The notes: generated from the letters alone by a model not told the origin. Positions 1-12,841 are shown, counted from the stretch's first letter. The stretch: DNA of 64,000 nucleotides from Flaccisagitta enflata (GCA_965153355.1 OZ231126.1:59086001-59150000), one strand, 5' to 3'. Translations and numbers: made by a program.

Positions 1-1407
1 GATGATTCTTTTGAAAGCTGTGTGTCTTAATGTAGCAAAAGAATAGATAAAAAAAATCATAAGAAAGGTTTGGCACACCTTCACCCCTGAGTACCTCGAA
101 CAGCTCTACATGTCGCTTACGAAACAAATGGCTGCCCTGATTCAGTCCAAGGGAGCTTGAACTAATTATCTATGGATTTGTAATTGATTTGTATTCATTT
201 TTACGCCAGTGAATACAATTTTGTTACAGGACGAAAGATTTTTTCCGCCTAGATAGTAATGAATGGATGGACCAACAGATGGAGAGACCAACAGATGGAC
301 GGACAAACAGATGGACGGACCAACAGATAGACAGACCAACAGATAGACAGACCGCTCAACATAGTGGGTTTTAGAGTAGTGTGCAAACGACTTGAAAAAC
401 TGAACATTCTGCTTCATTATTTCACTGTCATCTTTACATGGTAGTTTTTCGTCTCTCTCAAGATAGAAATAAATTGGTTTTCAAGAAAGCAAAAATCATC
501 ACATGCCAACTTTTTCTACCAGTAATATTAGACGCATTTACATGAAAAAATGAGATGCTTTACTTGTTGATCAATTTGCATTTTAGTCACACTTAACTTG
601 TGAATTAGATTTTCTTTTTATGATTTTACGAGAATCTTCCAATCCATTAGAGTTCAAAACATGGTTTCAATTTTGAGAGAGCCAGCCGGGCTCAGAGCCA
701 GTGAAATCAGAGAGCCCGGCAGCGAAATAGAGAGCCACGGGCTCGCGGGCTCGCTCTAAAAAAAGGCCTGTAAACATGGTGTGTTATCTCAAGTCAAGCG
801 AATGTTAATGAGAATAAAGAAAATTTGAAAAATTTGAAGAAATTTGTGTGAAACTAGAAAACACGGGTATTCCTATCTTTGGGGGCCTGGTCACATATAG
901 AAAGATAGACTTTCTCCTAGGGGGATCACAAGGCGCGCTCAAGAGAGTCTACAGATATATTTTTTAGTGTCTCGGTATCTAATATATTCATTAGGTTCAC
1001 CTGAAAAGCAGGTTCTCAATGATATGAACTGTACAGAGCATGAGATGTGCCATTAACCTTGAATCAACGTCACCGACATTCAGTCTCCTCGGGTTGAAAA
1101 TTCCACTTAACGTAAAAAAATGTGTTTTTCACCTTTGGTTATTGTCAAGTGTAGCTAGGTTCGAAAAGATAATGGCAGCGTAACAATTATTTCTCGCCGG
1201 TCGAAGACTTTAAAAAAATGACACAAAGTAAGATCTCGCGACATTTAGCATTCAACAGGTTCATACGTTTCCCATCACCATTTTTTAAAATTTTTATAAA
1301 GTATAGTATTTCCTTACTACTAAAGAAAAAAAAACATATTTTTTCTTTTTTTTTTCGCTCTCTATCTTTTTTTTTTAAATTTGTGTCTATCTGTCCCTAT
1401 TTGTCTG

Positions 1408-1447
<40 letters not shown>

Positions 1448-2404
1448 CTTTTCAATGCGACGTTTTGAATAAGAATGAACTCTCAACTGGAATGTCCACC
1501 GGATCGCATGACATCGCGCATTGCATGTACGAGCCGGTAAGGTCGAGATTAAGGGAGCTTTCTTCAAATGACATTCTTGAATTATACAATTAAGTTTTTG
1601 TTGGATGCCATCGCTAGAATCGCTGGATAAGGCAGAAATTACCAAGAGTGTCATCTTCATTGGCATTAATGGTCCAAGAGGGTATGAGCTCGACCTACGG
1701 CAAATACTATCATAGCAAAAAAAAAAAAAACAAAAAAACAAAAAAAACAGAGGAAAAAAAAACAAATCAAGATTTTTGTCCTGTAACAACATTTTAACTT
1801 ACTGACTTACAGAATTGAATTAACTTCCTCAAAATCATACGCTAAAACTGTTCTATATATTGAACTGTCTAGATTATAGATTCTCCAATCTCTAACGTGT
1901 CTGCCATCGAATTTAAAGAGATCGACTTTGTCGCACTTAAAAAAAAAATTGTCGTGTCTTTAGCGGTCAGTTACGTCACTCGTCTGCGATTAAAAGAAAC
2001 ATTTCAAATATTATTATCTCATTTGATTATATGCTTTAAAAGGCTTTGACAACCAATTCTGGGCTGACTCGCCTTCATATGAGTTTTGGTGACTAACAAT
2101 GGTCCCGATGAATTTTTTCAATCTGCGGTCACAATTGCACAACTGTGATTTCAAGTTCAAGTCAACCGACCAGTTGCTTGTTGTCCCGCTACAATCTGTT
2201 GTCTGTCGACCATGTGCATTCGCATTTAACCATCGGTCATTTCTGAGTATCCAATCCTAACTTGCTGTTTCTGCGATAACAAATGCGGTGAAAAAGTCAC
2301 CATATCCTTAACAGAAACATCACTCGGATCTTCGTGTACCATGAACAATAATTCAAGCCAGTAAAAGTAACTTAAAGACCCCATTTCCAAGGGTCTGAGG
2401 CAAC
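1..2404. other. Anonymous region with small tandem repeats
   Basis: No gene recognised. Contents include an imperfect 16-bp tandem (GGACCAACAGATGGAC-like) at 258-354, which resembles the tetramer section of the hairpin elements; a GAGAGCC-rich patch at 676-760; and a CT array at 1411-1441. Everything else looks like unique AT-rich sequence. Confidence 0.5.
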
Positions 2405-2415
2405 CCATTACCAGA

Positions 2416-2658
2416 TCATTTAGGTTTCAGGAGCCTCTCATCAAGGCGATTCATGGATGTGCCCTTCGACTTGGACATTTTCAAGTCTGCCGGAAGCCAG
2501 GGGCTACCCCTAATGTCACGCACTTCCCAGAACTTCTCTGGGTTGTTTCTTGCTAGCTCCTCAAACATCTTGAAAATCTTGTCTCCTCTCTCTCGCCTTT
2601 GATCTAGAGTCAGCAGACCAAGTTTCTTCCTCCTCTGTTCAGAATTAGGCCTTTTCAT
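2416..2658 (-). pseudogene. LINE-like reverse transcriptase C-terminal fragment
   Basis: The open segment reads RRKKLGLLTLDQRRERGDKI, then FKMFEELARNNPEKFWEV and LPADLKMSKSKG. L-x-L-x-T-L-x-x-R-R-x-R-G-D-x-I is a recurring motif just after the reverse transcriptase core in many non-LTR retrotransposons (L-G-L-x-x-L-E-x-R-R-x-R-G-D). No catalytic block is present and the frame closes in both directions, so it is either a short 3' remnant or an unrelated open frame. The assignment rests on this one motif. Confidence 0.4.
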
Positions 2659-3505
2659 TCCCAGATTTGAAATTGCGTTGTGCCATGTTTAACACTCGAG
2701 AGCCTCAGAACACCAGATAGTAATTAGTATAAAGCCAATGAAACATTGCACATATTTTCATTTTTGTTTTTTTTTCTTGGTTGTATTCATTCCTGCGAAG
2801 GTCACACCTGGAGATCCTTTCCGTTCTCATGAATGAAATATTCTGCCGCCATTCGTGCGTGTATATGATTATGAATAATCTGTAAATGGAATTTGGAGTT
2901 TTTTTGTTTTTTTTTATTACTATTATTTCGTGGCGATGCGATTCGAGTACTAGCCGTAGATAAAAGGAAGTCATAACTATTCACTTGGGATTTAAGAAAA
3001 GATAGAATGTATTTCTCCCTTTTCATTTTTCATTTTTTACATTTTTCTCCCCATCATTTGTTTTTTTACGTCAATCCTGCATAACTTCGTCCAATTCTTT
3101 TCACTTTCTTCACAGCAGCCGGACCAGAAGAACCAAAGCTGCTCCGCGGCAGGGATCCTAGACGCTGCTGCGGCGCTGCTGCTGTTTGGATCGTAAGGAC
3201 GGGACAGCGACAGACACAGCGGCGGGACATGAGAGCATCGAGCAGCAGCAAAATCTACAACAAGAAAAGTTGAGACAGAGATTGTCAGAAATATAAACGT
3301 ACCGTGCCAGTGGCGGGGGAGGTGATATAGAAGGGAATGAAAAGGGAGAAAGTAAAAGAAGATTTAGTTGAAGAATGAAGAAAAAAACAGTGGGGGGCGG
3401 GGGGGATCGTGGAACAGAGGAAATAAAGACGAAGTTGAACAAGAAGGACAAAAAGAAAATAGATATGATCGGAATGTAAATGGCAAGCAAAAAGATTGTT
3501 AAATT

Positions 3506-4118
3506 GTCGCAAAAGCGTTAGATGGTCAGCGGTACCCGTGCCCTGCCTAAGTAGGTTGTGGTTAAAGTGGAGGGGGGAGCAGGGCATCGGCCCCATAGGG
3601 GATTTTGTCCTCCTCCTCCTTCTTCTCCTCTATCTGTCCCCCTCTCTGACTCTGATCCTAGCCTCAAGGCCAAAATCCCAGCCTTGAGGTCCAAATCCCA
3701 GCCTTGAGGTCCAAATCCCAGCCTTCAGGCCCAAATACCAGCCGTCAGGCCCAAATCCCAGCCTTCAGATCCAAATCCCAGCATTCAGGCCCAAACCCCA
3801 GTCTTGGGGCTTCAAGGATGGGATTTGGGCCTCGAGGCAGAGATTTAGACCTCAATGCTGGGATTTGGGCCTTAGGACTAGGGTTTGGGCCTCAAGGCTG
3901 GGATTTGGGCCTCAAGGCTGGGATTTTAGCCTCAAGGCTGGGATTTGGGCCTCAATGCTGGGATTTGGGCCTCAAGGCTGGGATTTAGGCCTTGAGGCTA
4001 GGATCTGAGTCAGAAGGGGGGGGACATAGGAGAAGAAGAAGGAGGAGGAGAAAATCGCCCATATGTGTGAAAGCATAGGTCATCGAACCCCTCGGGGCCG
4101 CTGCCCAAAAAAGCGGGG
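3506..4118. mobile_element. GCAGCGGCC-type element with inverted minisatellite
   Basis: It starts GTCGCAAAAGCGTTAGATGG, continues to GCAGGGCATCGGCCCC near 3585, and ends GGGGCCGCTGCCC at about 4113. Its body is a 20-bp minisatellite of the CTGGGATTTGGGCCTCAAGG type. The array is in one orientation at about 3660-3825 and the opposite orientation at about 3825-4010. The same outer sequences recur at 41540-41916 and around 43.0-45.8 kb, so this is a family. Confidence 0.7.
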
Positions 4119-4266
4119 GATGAGTGGTGATTTGAGGTTAAGGGAATATCAAAATATGTAAAGGAACCCGTACAGTATTTAGAGTATTTTGAAAAGAAGG
4201 AGAGAAAGGAAGGACTACATGAACGTCTTAAAATTCTTTTTCGTCTCAATGTAATCATTAAAATGA

Positions 4267-4275
4267 AATTTGAAA

Positions 4276-4319
<44 letters not shown>

Positions 4320-4430
4320 ATGAATGAATCTATGAATTAGACACAATTGACATATATTATCAGGACTGTTTCTGTGTGGGGACGAATCTGAGAAAATCCC
4401 GTTTCCTGGTTGTGACTTGTAATGCGTAGG

Positions 4431-4481
<51 letters not shown>
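4267..4481. repeat. Two GA arrays
   Basis: Imperfect GAGA arrays at 4267-4319 and a cleaner one at 4433-4481. The open frame across them is simple-sequence translation. Confidence 0.9.
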
Positions 4482-4482
<1 letters not shown>

Positions 4483-4701
4483 CCGATGGCGAATGCGTGG
4501 GCGTTGGCTTAGCGCGGGTCAACATGAACCATCATGAAAAAAAAACGAAAGCGGTTTGAAGATATCGATCACTGAAACATATACAGACTGACAATAAAAT
4601 AGCCAATCAGGCACACACATACACATCCGCTCACGGACACGGACGTTTTTCCTCTTTTCCGGCCCGAATACAAAATGAAACCGTTCCACAAATCGATGGT
4701 A

Positions 4702-4777
4702 CAGTAAAATCCCGCTTTGACGGAATTCAGGTAGTAAATAATTCCATGTATGGATCCGATAGAGCTGGGTTCACTTG
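4702..4777. mobile_element. Short pogo-like MITE
   Basis: A 76-bp unit begins CAGTAAAATCCCGCT and ends AGAGCTGGGTTCACTTG, imperfect inverted ends of the CAGTTAAATCCCGCT family. It is flanked by TA on both sides (4700-4701, 4778-4779), the target used by Tc1/mariner and pogo elements. Confidence 0.6.
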
Positions 4778-4879
4778 TATAACTAAATGGTTTTCCAAGA
4801 ACCACTCTTTTCCCGTGAGGCGTGGGAAAGTTCCCAAGCACTGACTGACTGATGGACCGATGGATGGTTAGACTAATAC

Positions 4880-5052
4880 AGTTAAATCCCGCTCAATGGA
4901 TTTCAAGGGACTCAGAAGTTTTATCTGTTATAGGCGGAATTCTCTTATTGCCAACATGGGACATAAAAGAAAACTAATTGGAAGGACCATGAATTTGTAT
5001 CTGTTATAGGCGGAATTTCGTTGCTGGCGGTTACGTTAGAGCTGTTCACGTA
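4880..5052. mobile_element. Degenerate pogo-like MITE
   Basis: It starts CAGTTAAATCCCGCTCAATG after TA and contains two copies of CTGTTATAGGCGGAATT. The right end (GTTAGAGCTGTTCACG) is diverged. It abuts the next MITE directly. Confidence 0.5.
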
Positions 5053-6004
5053 ACCATGGCGCCAATAAAAATGGCCGCCTATTCAAACCTCTCCCCTGAG
5101 TTCAATTTTTTGACTAGCTTCAAAATTTTTTAGGTGGTAATAGAACTCCAAATTTCTGGCGCAGAGAAAAAATCAGAACTCAAAAAAGTCTACAAATGTA
5201 CCCGTGGCATCAATTTTTGTGAAAGGCATCCAAATATGAACTGCCGAATCACTTTTTTTTGCATTTTTTGGCTTTTGTAATGTTTTTCAAAAACTCTTGC
5301 CACAGGCACAAAAATACACTTTTTCGAGTTCTGATTTTTGCACCAGGTCAATAAATTGTAAAACTATCACACACTTGAAAAAAATTGCCCCTGATCCAAA
5401 AAATTATTTCAAAAAAGAGGTGGGACAAGAGGTGTTTAAGAGATAATTTTGCACATTTTCAGTAAAATCAACAAAAAGTAGTGCAAAAATCAACATTTTT
5501 GAGTTCTGATTTTTTTGGTGAGTCAGAATTTCGATGAACAATTTCCACCTAAAAAATTGTGAAACTAGTTGAAAAAATGAGCTCACTGTAAAAAATTGAA
5601 GTTAGTAAAAATTTTTTATCAAAAACTGATTTTACTCCCTTGTTTCAAAATCAATACTGTGACCACAAAAATTAACTTTTTTGAGTTCTGATTTTTTTGC
5701 TAGGTCAAATATCATTTATTTTTCATTCATCTTTAAAAAATTCAAATACAATCATAAAAAAAAAAGTCATTTCTTAAAGTTCTAAAAAGAATCATTGCAA
5801 AATGTTATTGAACAATTTTTGTTAGAATACTCTTCACAAAAATTAATGCTACGGACACAAAAATCAACTTTTTCAAATTCTGATTTTTTTGCTAAGTCAG
5901 AAATTCAAAATAGTATCACCATCTCAAAAATTATGAAGCTAGTCCAAAAATTGAACTCACAGCAGCAAATTGAACATGCCGGCCATTTTTATTGACGCCA
6001 TGGT
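5053..6004. mobile_element. TA-flanked fold-back MITE, about 950 bp
   Basis: The inverted ends read ACCATGGCGCCAATAAAAAT on the left and the near-exact complement on the right (5982-6004), flanked by TA at 5051-5052 and 6005-6006. The interior is AT-rich and carries repeated GAGTTCTGATTTTTT-type motifs in both orientations. No transposase is encoded. Confidence 0.7.
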
Positions 6005-6492
6005 TAATAGACTGCCTGGTGAATGGAAAGATGGTTTGGCGGACCTAGGATGCGGCTATTTTGGATGGTTTTAGGTGACCGCGGCGGCCTATGGGAAAAT
6101 TGCTTGTTTATCTTGTTTTTGATAACAGCCACCGTGCTGACGGCTGGAAAGAAGAATGGATAGAGCTGTGGCAAATTTTACTGGTGGTTTAAAAGCTAAC
6201 GGATGGTCTGGTCTGACTCACGCATGGCTGGTGAGATGATTTAGTTTGGACGGAACGATGAGCGGGCCGACGCGTCGCGACGCACACGCTTTACTTTGAC
6301 GACATCATGGACATACAAACCGAAAGTGGAAGGGGTCCTAACGATCTGTCGAGGTGGATCTGCGAGGTTCACTCAATATTGACCAATTCACGTCCAACGG
6401 GTGACAGAGAGTGAAAGAGTAAGACCGGCGAATCAATCAAACGACCATTCGTATGAATGTCCGAAGTCCGAACACCCACTTGATATATATTA

Positions 6493-7133
6493 GCCTGTAC
6501 CAAAATGACAAAAAGCAATAAAATTAACATTGTACAAGCAGATCATATTGTGGGACTGTCTCAGGCTTCTTTTGAAATCAATATTGGCTTTGATTTTCTA
6601 CTTTTAGGTGGCCACGCCTTACCTTCCATAAACCCTACCCTTATAGGAAATCCAAAATTTCAAAGTTCTCAAATTCCAATTCTGACTTCAGATTTGGAAT
6701 CTGCAGAAAAAACTGCCAATTTAAAGTGTTTTCCTTTTTTTGATATTCCAATTAGAAGGTGGTCAAAAATGCTGTCAAATATCGCGAAACATACCTTTCC
6801 TCTTAATTTCTTTTTAAAATCATTGAACTTACCTTCTTTAAAAATCTTTAGTATTGAATTTGATAATGATCCCAAAGGAATTTTGAAAAAAGAAAAGCAC
6901 TTTCAATAGACAGTTTTTCATGCAGATTTCAAATCTGCAGTCAAAATTTTGATTTGAGCAATTAGAAATTTTTTGTTTTCTATTGACCCATGGGAAGTTC
7001 AAGGTAAGGCGCGGAAACCAAGATGTAAACTTTTAAAGCTTAAAATGATGACAATAGAAGCCCAAGACAGCTCCACAACATGAACTGCTCATAGAATTTC
7101 GATTTTTTTGGTTTTAGTCATTTCAGAACAGGC
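6493..7133. mobile_element. MITE inserted in a TA-rich site
   Basis: The ends GCCTGTACCAAAATGAC and GTCATTTCAGAACAGGC are inverted repeats flanked by TA within ATATAT sequence. A second inner inverted motif (GGTGGCCACGCCTTACC and GGTAAGGCGCGG) is present. The open frame at 6505-6909 lies inside it and shows no domain. Confidence 0.6.
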
Positions 7134-7342
7134 TAATATATATATATATATTTTTTTTTTACTCCAAAAAGAAAAAAAAAAAAAAGCCAGATGCTTGTCT
7201 TGAAACGGATGAAGGGTTTTTCCTTTGTTTACCTTAGCAACGAGCACAAATCAGGCATGGTATTTGTAACAATTCAAGTTTTTTTTAAAGTTACAATTTT
7301 ATGATCAACATTCTCGTAATTCTCATCATCAGATTTCGGTGT

Positions 7343-7660
<318 letters not shown>

Positions 7661-7773
7661 AGCATTTCACGCACAAAGTATCTTTAAATGGCGCTTAAAA
7701 ATGTGCTCTCCGCTTTCAATTGGGGTTGCATGAAAAAGAAGCAACTCGCAGGTGATCTTAAGCGGACCCTTTT

Positions 7774-7924
7774 TAGTTGCGGACACGCAACTCTATAAGA
7801 GGCTTTGTCCGTCCGTCGGTCGGTTGGTCGGTTGGTCGGTCACGCTCGAGTTGAAAAGAAAGAAAACACGTATTTCCGCTCCTGCCCACCCGTCCGCAAC
7901 TGATGGCCGTGTATCCGGCCTTGT
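7774..7924 (+). mobile_element. Hairpin element, subfamily B (AGTTGCGGAC)
   Basis: The head AGTTGCGGACACGCAACT forms a hairpin and is followed by TCTATAAGAGGCTTTGTCC and a GTCGGTC/GTTGGTC run. The tail arm GTCCGCAACT pairs with the head arm, and the element ends CCGTGTATCCGGCCTTGT. Confidence 0.85.
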
Positions 7925-7951
7925 CCTTGTACCACGCCTGTATCAAGATAG

Positions 7952-8300
7952 TCTCGACCATGGACGTAGGGGAGCTCTGAAGTTCGCCACGTCCACTTTG
8001 CATTTCAAGACCGAGTGAGGTTCAAGTCCGACTTATGTAAAAACTGAAAACTATAAAAAGAAATGTAATTTTGCTACTTTTTGCTTTATTCTTGAATGAA
8101 AACCCTCCATCTAAAGACTTTTTTTAATAATTTAAACAAACTCAGCTTAATTTTTCTCCTTTTAGGCTCTTTTTCAAAGAAATTTTTAATTTTTCAACCT
8201 TGAATCTCTTCTAATTCAAGACCGACTTGCTTTTCAAGCCCGACTTTTACCACGTCCATGGACGTGGTGGACGTGGCGTCCCCTACGTCCATGGTCTCGA
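7952..8300. mobile_element. Fold-back element with CCATGGACGT ends
   Basis: The 22-bp outer inverted repeat contains TCTCGACCATGGACGTAG on the left and its complement on the right. Near the right end an internal palindrome CCACGTCCATGGACGTGG (8251-8268) adds a second hairpin. Size about 350 bp; no coding capacity. Confidence 0.6.
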
Positions 8301-8767
8301 CACTTGTCTTCTTCTTCCCTTTATTATGGCGCATACATCGGGGTGGACATTGGAAGGTGGCAGACAAAAGAAACTTATGTTCCTCTACGGAATGGCTACA
8401 TTTATCATTTTGATGAGAATCGCCAAGTTTCACAACCTTCCGAGAAGATCCCCTTTCTGCCCTGATAAAAATCCTAACAAGAATTTGCTACCTTTGAATC
8501 CTATGGTAATTTGAGAGAGAGCGCGGCCCTATCAAGACCTTTTCAAGGGTCATGAAACTTGGCAAATCTCAATATCACATTAAATGTAAGCATAGTTTCA
8601 GTGGTCTACCACCTTGCAGTGTTCACCCTGGTATTCATGCTTGGATCGCGTTACCAGTAAAGGCCGCTCTCGCCGACCGGGAAAAAATCGTAAGACTATT
8701 TTTTTTTTCAGTTCCTTCTCTCTTCTCATTATATTCATGCGCCTTTATGTGTGTTTGTTATGTGTTG

Positions 8768-9193
<426 letters not shown>

Positions 9194-9199
9194 AGTCAG

Positions 9200-10079
9200 C
9201 GGACAAAACACAATAGGTCTATATATCACTCCATTGGTTTTGATCCAACCCACTGCACTATGGTCTTAGAGCACACCCCCTCAGGACAAGAAAAATTATG
9301 GCAGCACTTTGGACTTATAACATGGGCAAAAACTGGTACAGTTGCTCATTGAAAGCAAGAAAATATATGATTTTACCCTAGCTCATCCAAAGCCTCATTT
9401 TCCTCCATGAAGTTAACTACTTCGCTCAAAATGAAATGTTGCAAAAAATGTTTTTTTGGTTTTATTTGTTACTTTTCTAGACTTCAAAAATGATAAGGGA
9501 AGACACAAACTTTTTGGAAAAGCTTTAAGGTGGACTGAATAAGACTTGTGTAAAATTTGATAACCTTGCTCCCAGATTTGAAGGACCTATAAAAAAAAAC
9601 GTAAATTTCCAAACTAAAATGAAAAAGTTTTTGTCAATTTTTGCGCTTTCAAAATAGTGAACCTAATGACTTCCTGAGCAAAAAAATGTCCTTAGATGAA
9701 TCAGGGTGGGGGCAAAACCCTATATACATGTGATCTAAACATACTAGGGGACATTTGTATACCATAGCTATCATCCCTAAGTACTGCCTTATAGTTTTGT
9801 CTTCGTATGATATGCTCACGGATCAATGCACTGGCTCAAGTGAAAATGCAAAAACTTAATTCCTAAGCGGAACTCAAAAAATGAAAAACGCTTTTCGATT
9901 TTTTTCCCAACAAAACCGCCGTTCATTACGCGGAAAGATACAGTATCGTTACCAAGGACAAAAGCGAGTTGAACCAAAAATTCTTTATACGACGGCGGCG
10001 TTCCTACGAAGGCAACATTTATGTTTCAGCAGGAAACAAAGTAAAAGATTAAAATCATTGAAACTGAATGATTAAACCA
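9200..10079. other. No gene recognised
   Basis: AT-rich unique sequence with one 64-codon open frame (9881) that shows no motif. I see no repeat structure. Confidence 0.5.
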
Positions 10080-11564
10080 CAAGGCCAACACCTATAAGTC
10101 GCTTGCGAGACAAAAATTACTTATTTAACCTGACTCCTTATTGTGTGTCTCTATTGACTCAAACCACACTTAGACTCGACTTAAACCAGACTTAAACCAG
10201 ACTTCAACCAGACCTTAACCAAACTTAAACCATACTTAAACCTAACTAAAACCAGACTTAAACCAGACTCAGACCAACTTAGACCAGACTTAAACCAGAC
10301 TTAAACCAGACTTAAACCAGACTTAACCAGACTTAACCAGACTTGAACCAGTCTTAAGCCAGACTTGAACCAGACTTAAACCAGAATTCAACCAGACTTA
10401 AACCGGAATTAATCTGGACTTAAATCTTACCTAAACCAGAACTAAACCAGACCTAAACCAGACTTAAACCAGACTTCATCCAGACATAAACCAGACATAA
10501 ACCAGACATAAACCAGACATAAACTAGACTTAAACCAGACTTTAACCAGAATTTATGCAGACTTTACCCGGCTTAAACCAGATCTTAATAAAACTTAAAC
10601 CAGACTTAAACCAGACATAAACTAGAATTTAACCTGACTTAAACTAAACTTTATTCAGACCTAAACCATCTTAAACCAGACTTAAACCAGACTTAAACCA
10701 AACTGAAACCAGACCTTACAGAAAAAAATGACCTTAAGTGGCTCATAATGACTAAGAATGACTTGAAATGACTTGAGATGACTTGAAATGACTTAAAATG
10801 ACTTGAGATGACTTGAAATGACTTAAAATGACTTGAGATGACTTGAAATGATGTAAAATGACAACAACTACAAAAGCCAAAAAATTAACTTAAAGTGACT
10901 TTGAGTGACTTCAAATGATTAGAAATAACTTACAATGACTTAAACCACACTTAAATTTCACTTAAACCAGACTTGAACCAGACTTAAACCAGATTTCAAC
11001 CAGACTTTAACCAGACTTAAAGCAGACATAAACTAAACTTTTACCAGACTTATACTAGACTTCAACCAGATCAAAACCATCTTAAACCAGACTTAAACCA
11101 GACTTAATCCGGACTTAAACCAGACTTAAACCAGACTTAAACCAGGCGTAAACCAGACTTAAACCAGTTTTAACCAGACAAAAACCAGAAATGACTTAAA
11201 ATGATGTAAAATGATGAAAACTACTTAAGCCAAAAACAACTTAGAGTAACTTAGAATGATTAAGCATGACTTATGATAACTTTTAATGACTTATAATGAC
11301 TTAAAATGACTCAGAATAACTAAGAATGACTTAAAATGACTTGAAATGATCTATATTAACTTGAAATGACAAAAATAACAAATAATGACAAAATGACTTA
11401 AATGACTAGAAATGACTCAAAATGACTGAAAATGACTTAGATTAACTTAAAATTGTCTTGGAATAACTTAAAATAACTGAAAATGACTTAAAATGACGTA
11501 AACCGACAAAAAAAGCTAAGTGGGACCGACCGACCGAGAGCAGGTCACGCGTGCACGCGACTAA
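10080..11564 (-). mobile_element. Giant hairpin element, subfamily G, with 1.4-kb minisatellite body
   Basis: The left end CAAGGCCAACACCTATAAGTCGC and the right hairpin ACGCGTGCACGCGACTAA are the two ends of a subfamily G element on the minus strand. Between them lies almost only tandem repeat: an 11-bp CTTAAACCAGA unit (about 10150-10715 and 10940-11190) and a 10-bp GACTTGAAAT or GACTTAAAAT unit (about 10740-10935 and 11190-11500). A short GACC tetramer run remains next to the hairpin. Confidence 0.8.
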
Positions 11565-12110
11565 ACATAATCATTGAGATATATCACGATTGATATTATT
11601 TTGCATAACTTGCATTCAAACATGAAAAAGAACCAAATGAAGCTAAAATTCATGAAGAAAATGTTATGCAAATTACCTGAAAATTTTATTTTTGGTAACT
11701 GGCTTGTTGAAATTCTAAGATTGCATAAAAAATGAAAAAATAAGAAAACAAAAAACGTAGTTCTCTTCTAAAATTGATTACAAAGTCTATGTTATTGGAA
11801 ATGCAAAATTTCCCTGCATTTGAGAGTCTTAGAATTTCAACGGCAAGAACAAACAAACAAGGCCAAGTAGGCCAATAAGGTGCGCCGTGTGGATTGTCGA
11901 ACAAATGCGTTACAGACCGACCAACCAACCGACCAACCAACGGACACAGCCAGTTATAGAGGTGCATTAGCGCACCTATAAAATGTAAGCAAAATTTTGT
12001 TGAAAACCTTGATTTTCTTGCTTTTCTTATGTGAATTGCACAGTCAAAATTACTTATGAGGTCAGAATATAGTAGAAATGTATACACCAATTGTCTTTAG
12101 ATACAATTTA
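11565..12110 (-). repeat. Anonymous interspersed repeat L, copy 1, interrupted
   Basis: On the minus strand this matches 61610-62060 on the plus strand over several hundred bases, including TTGGTGTATACAT, TCTAAGA and the CATGAAA-containing AT-rich tail. A subfamily D hairpin element interrupts this copy at 11857-11980. Confidence 0.7.
11857..11980 (-). mobile_element. Hairpin element, subfamily D (AGGTGCGC)
   Basis: On the minus strand the head is AGGTGCGCTAATGCACCT, followed by CTATAACTGGCTGTGTCCG and GGTTGGTC repeats. The tail is GCGCACCT then a GGCCTTGTTTG end. The tail arm is the exact complement of AGGTGCGC. The related repeat at 61.7 kb lacks the insertion. Confidence 0.85.
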
Positions 12111-12277
12111 TCTTTTGAAATCACTCTGGCACTATAATTGTCCAGAAAATGATGCAAAAAGTATAGTGAAACACTTAGTTTTCCTTCAAAAATTTGCCGT
12201 CATACTCTACAATGAATGCGGTTCTCTCCTTCCTCCTCTTCCTCCTCTTCCTCTTATTTCATTTCTTCCTTTAGTTT

Positions 12278-12499
12278 TAGTCGCGTGCAACGCGACTCTA
12301 CACCCCACTTTGTCGGTCCGTCCGTCGGTCCGTCGATCCGTCGGTCCGTCAGTCCGTCCATCTGTCGGTCCGTCACACTACTTTTTTTTGTCTTTGCAGT
12401 CTTGGGCCTCACTAATCCTGCCCAAATGATCAAGTGACCTCTAATATGGCCCGTGCCCACCCGCACGCGACTGGGGTAGCCGTGTATCCGGCCTTGTTT
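12278..12499 (+). mobile_element. Hairpin element, subfamily A
   Basis: The head AGTCGCGTGCAACGCGACT is followed by TCTACACCCCACTTTGTCGG, a GTCC tetramer run, then CGCACGCGACT, GGGTAGCCGTGTATCCGG and CCTTGTTT. Confidence 0.9.
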
Positions 12500-12539
12500 C
12501 CTCCTCCTCTACTTATCTCTATTTACCATTTTTCTTGCT

Positions 12540-12552
12540 TTTGCTTTTCTTT

Positions 12553-12583
<31 letters not shown>

Positions 12584-12666
12584 AGTTTTTTCTTCTTTTT
12601 CGTCTTCTTCTCATTGTTTCTTCTTTTTATCATTCTTCTTCTTTTTTAATTCTTCTTCTTTATTTT
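12540..12666. repeat. T-rich / TTC-rich tract
   Basis: Poly-T interrupted by C, grading into TTCTTC, between two hairpin elements. Confidence 0.85.
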
Positions 12667-12820
12667 TAGTCGCGGACTTGCCGTGCTTGCCGCGGACTTG
12701 CCGTGTCGGTCGGTAGGTCCGTCCGTCGGTCCGTCACATTTTTGAATTCCGAGCGGTTTTCGCATTACTGCTCCTGCCCAACCGTCCGCGACTGGATTGC
12801 CGTGTATCCGGCCTTGTTTT
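12667..12820 (+). mobile_element. Hairpin element, subfamily C (AGTCGCGGAC)
   Basis: The head AGTCGCGGAC is followed by a tandem duplication of CGCGGACTTGCCGTG, a GGTCCGTC run and a CATTTTTGAATTCCGAGCGG body. The tail arm GTCCGCGACT complements the head, and the end is GTATCCGGCCTTGTTTT. Confidence 0.85.
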
Positions 12821-12841
12821 CTTCCTCTCTCCTTCTCTTTC

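Noticed and set aside
6505-6909. 134-codon open frame
   Set aside because: It lies fully inside a TA-flanked MITE, with an antisense frame of similar length and no domain.
8015-8035. tRNA-like B box (GGTTCAAGTCC), possible SINE promoter
   Set aside because: No A box at the right distance and no cloverleaf; it lies inside a fold-back element.
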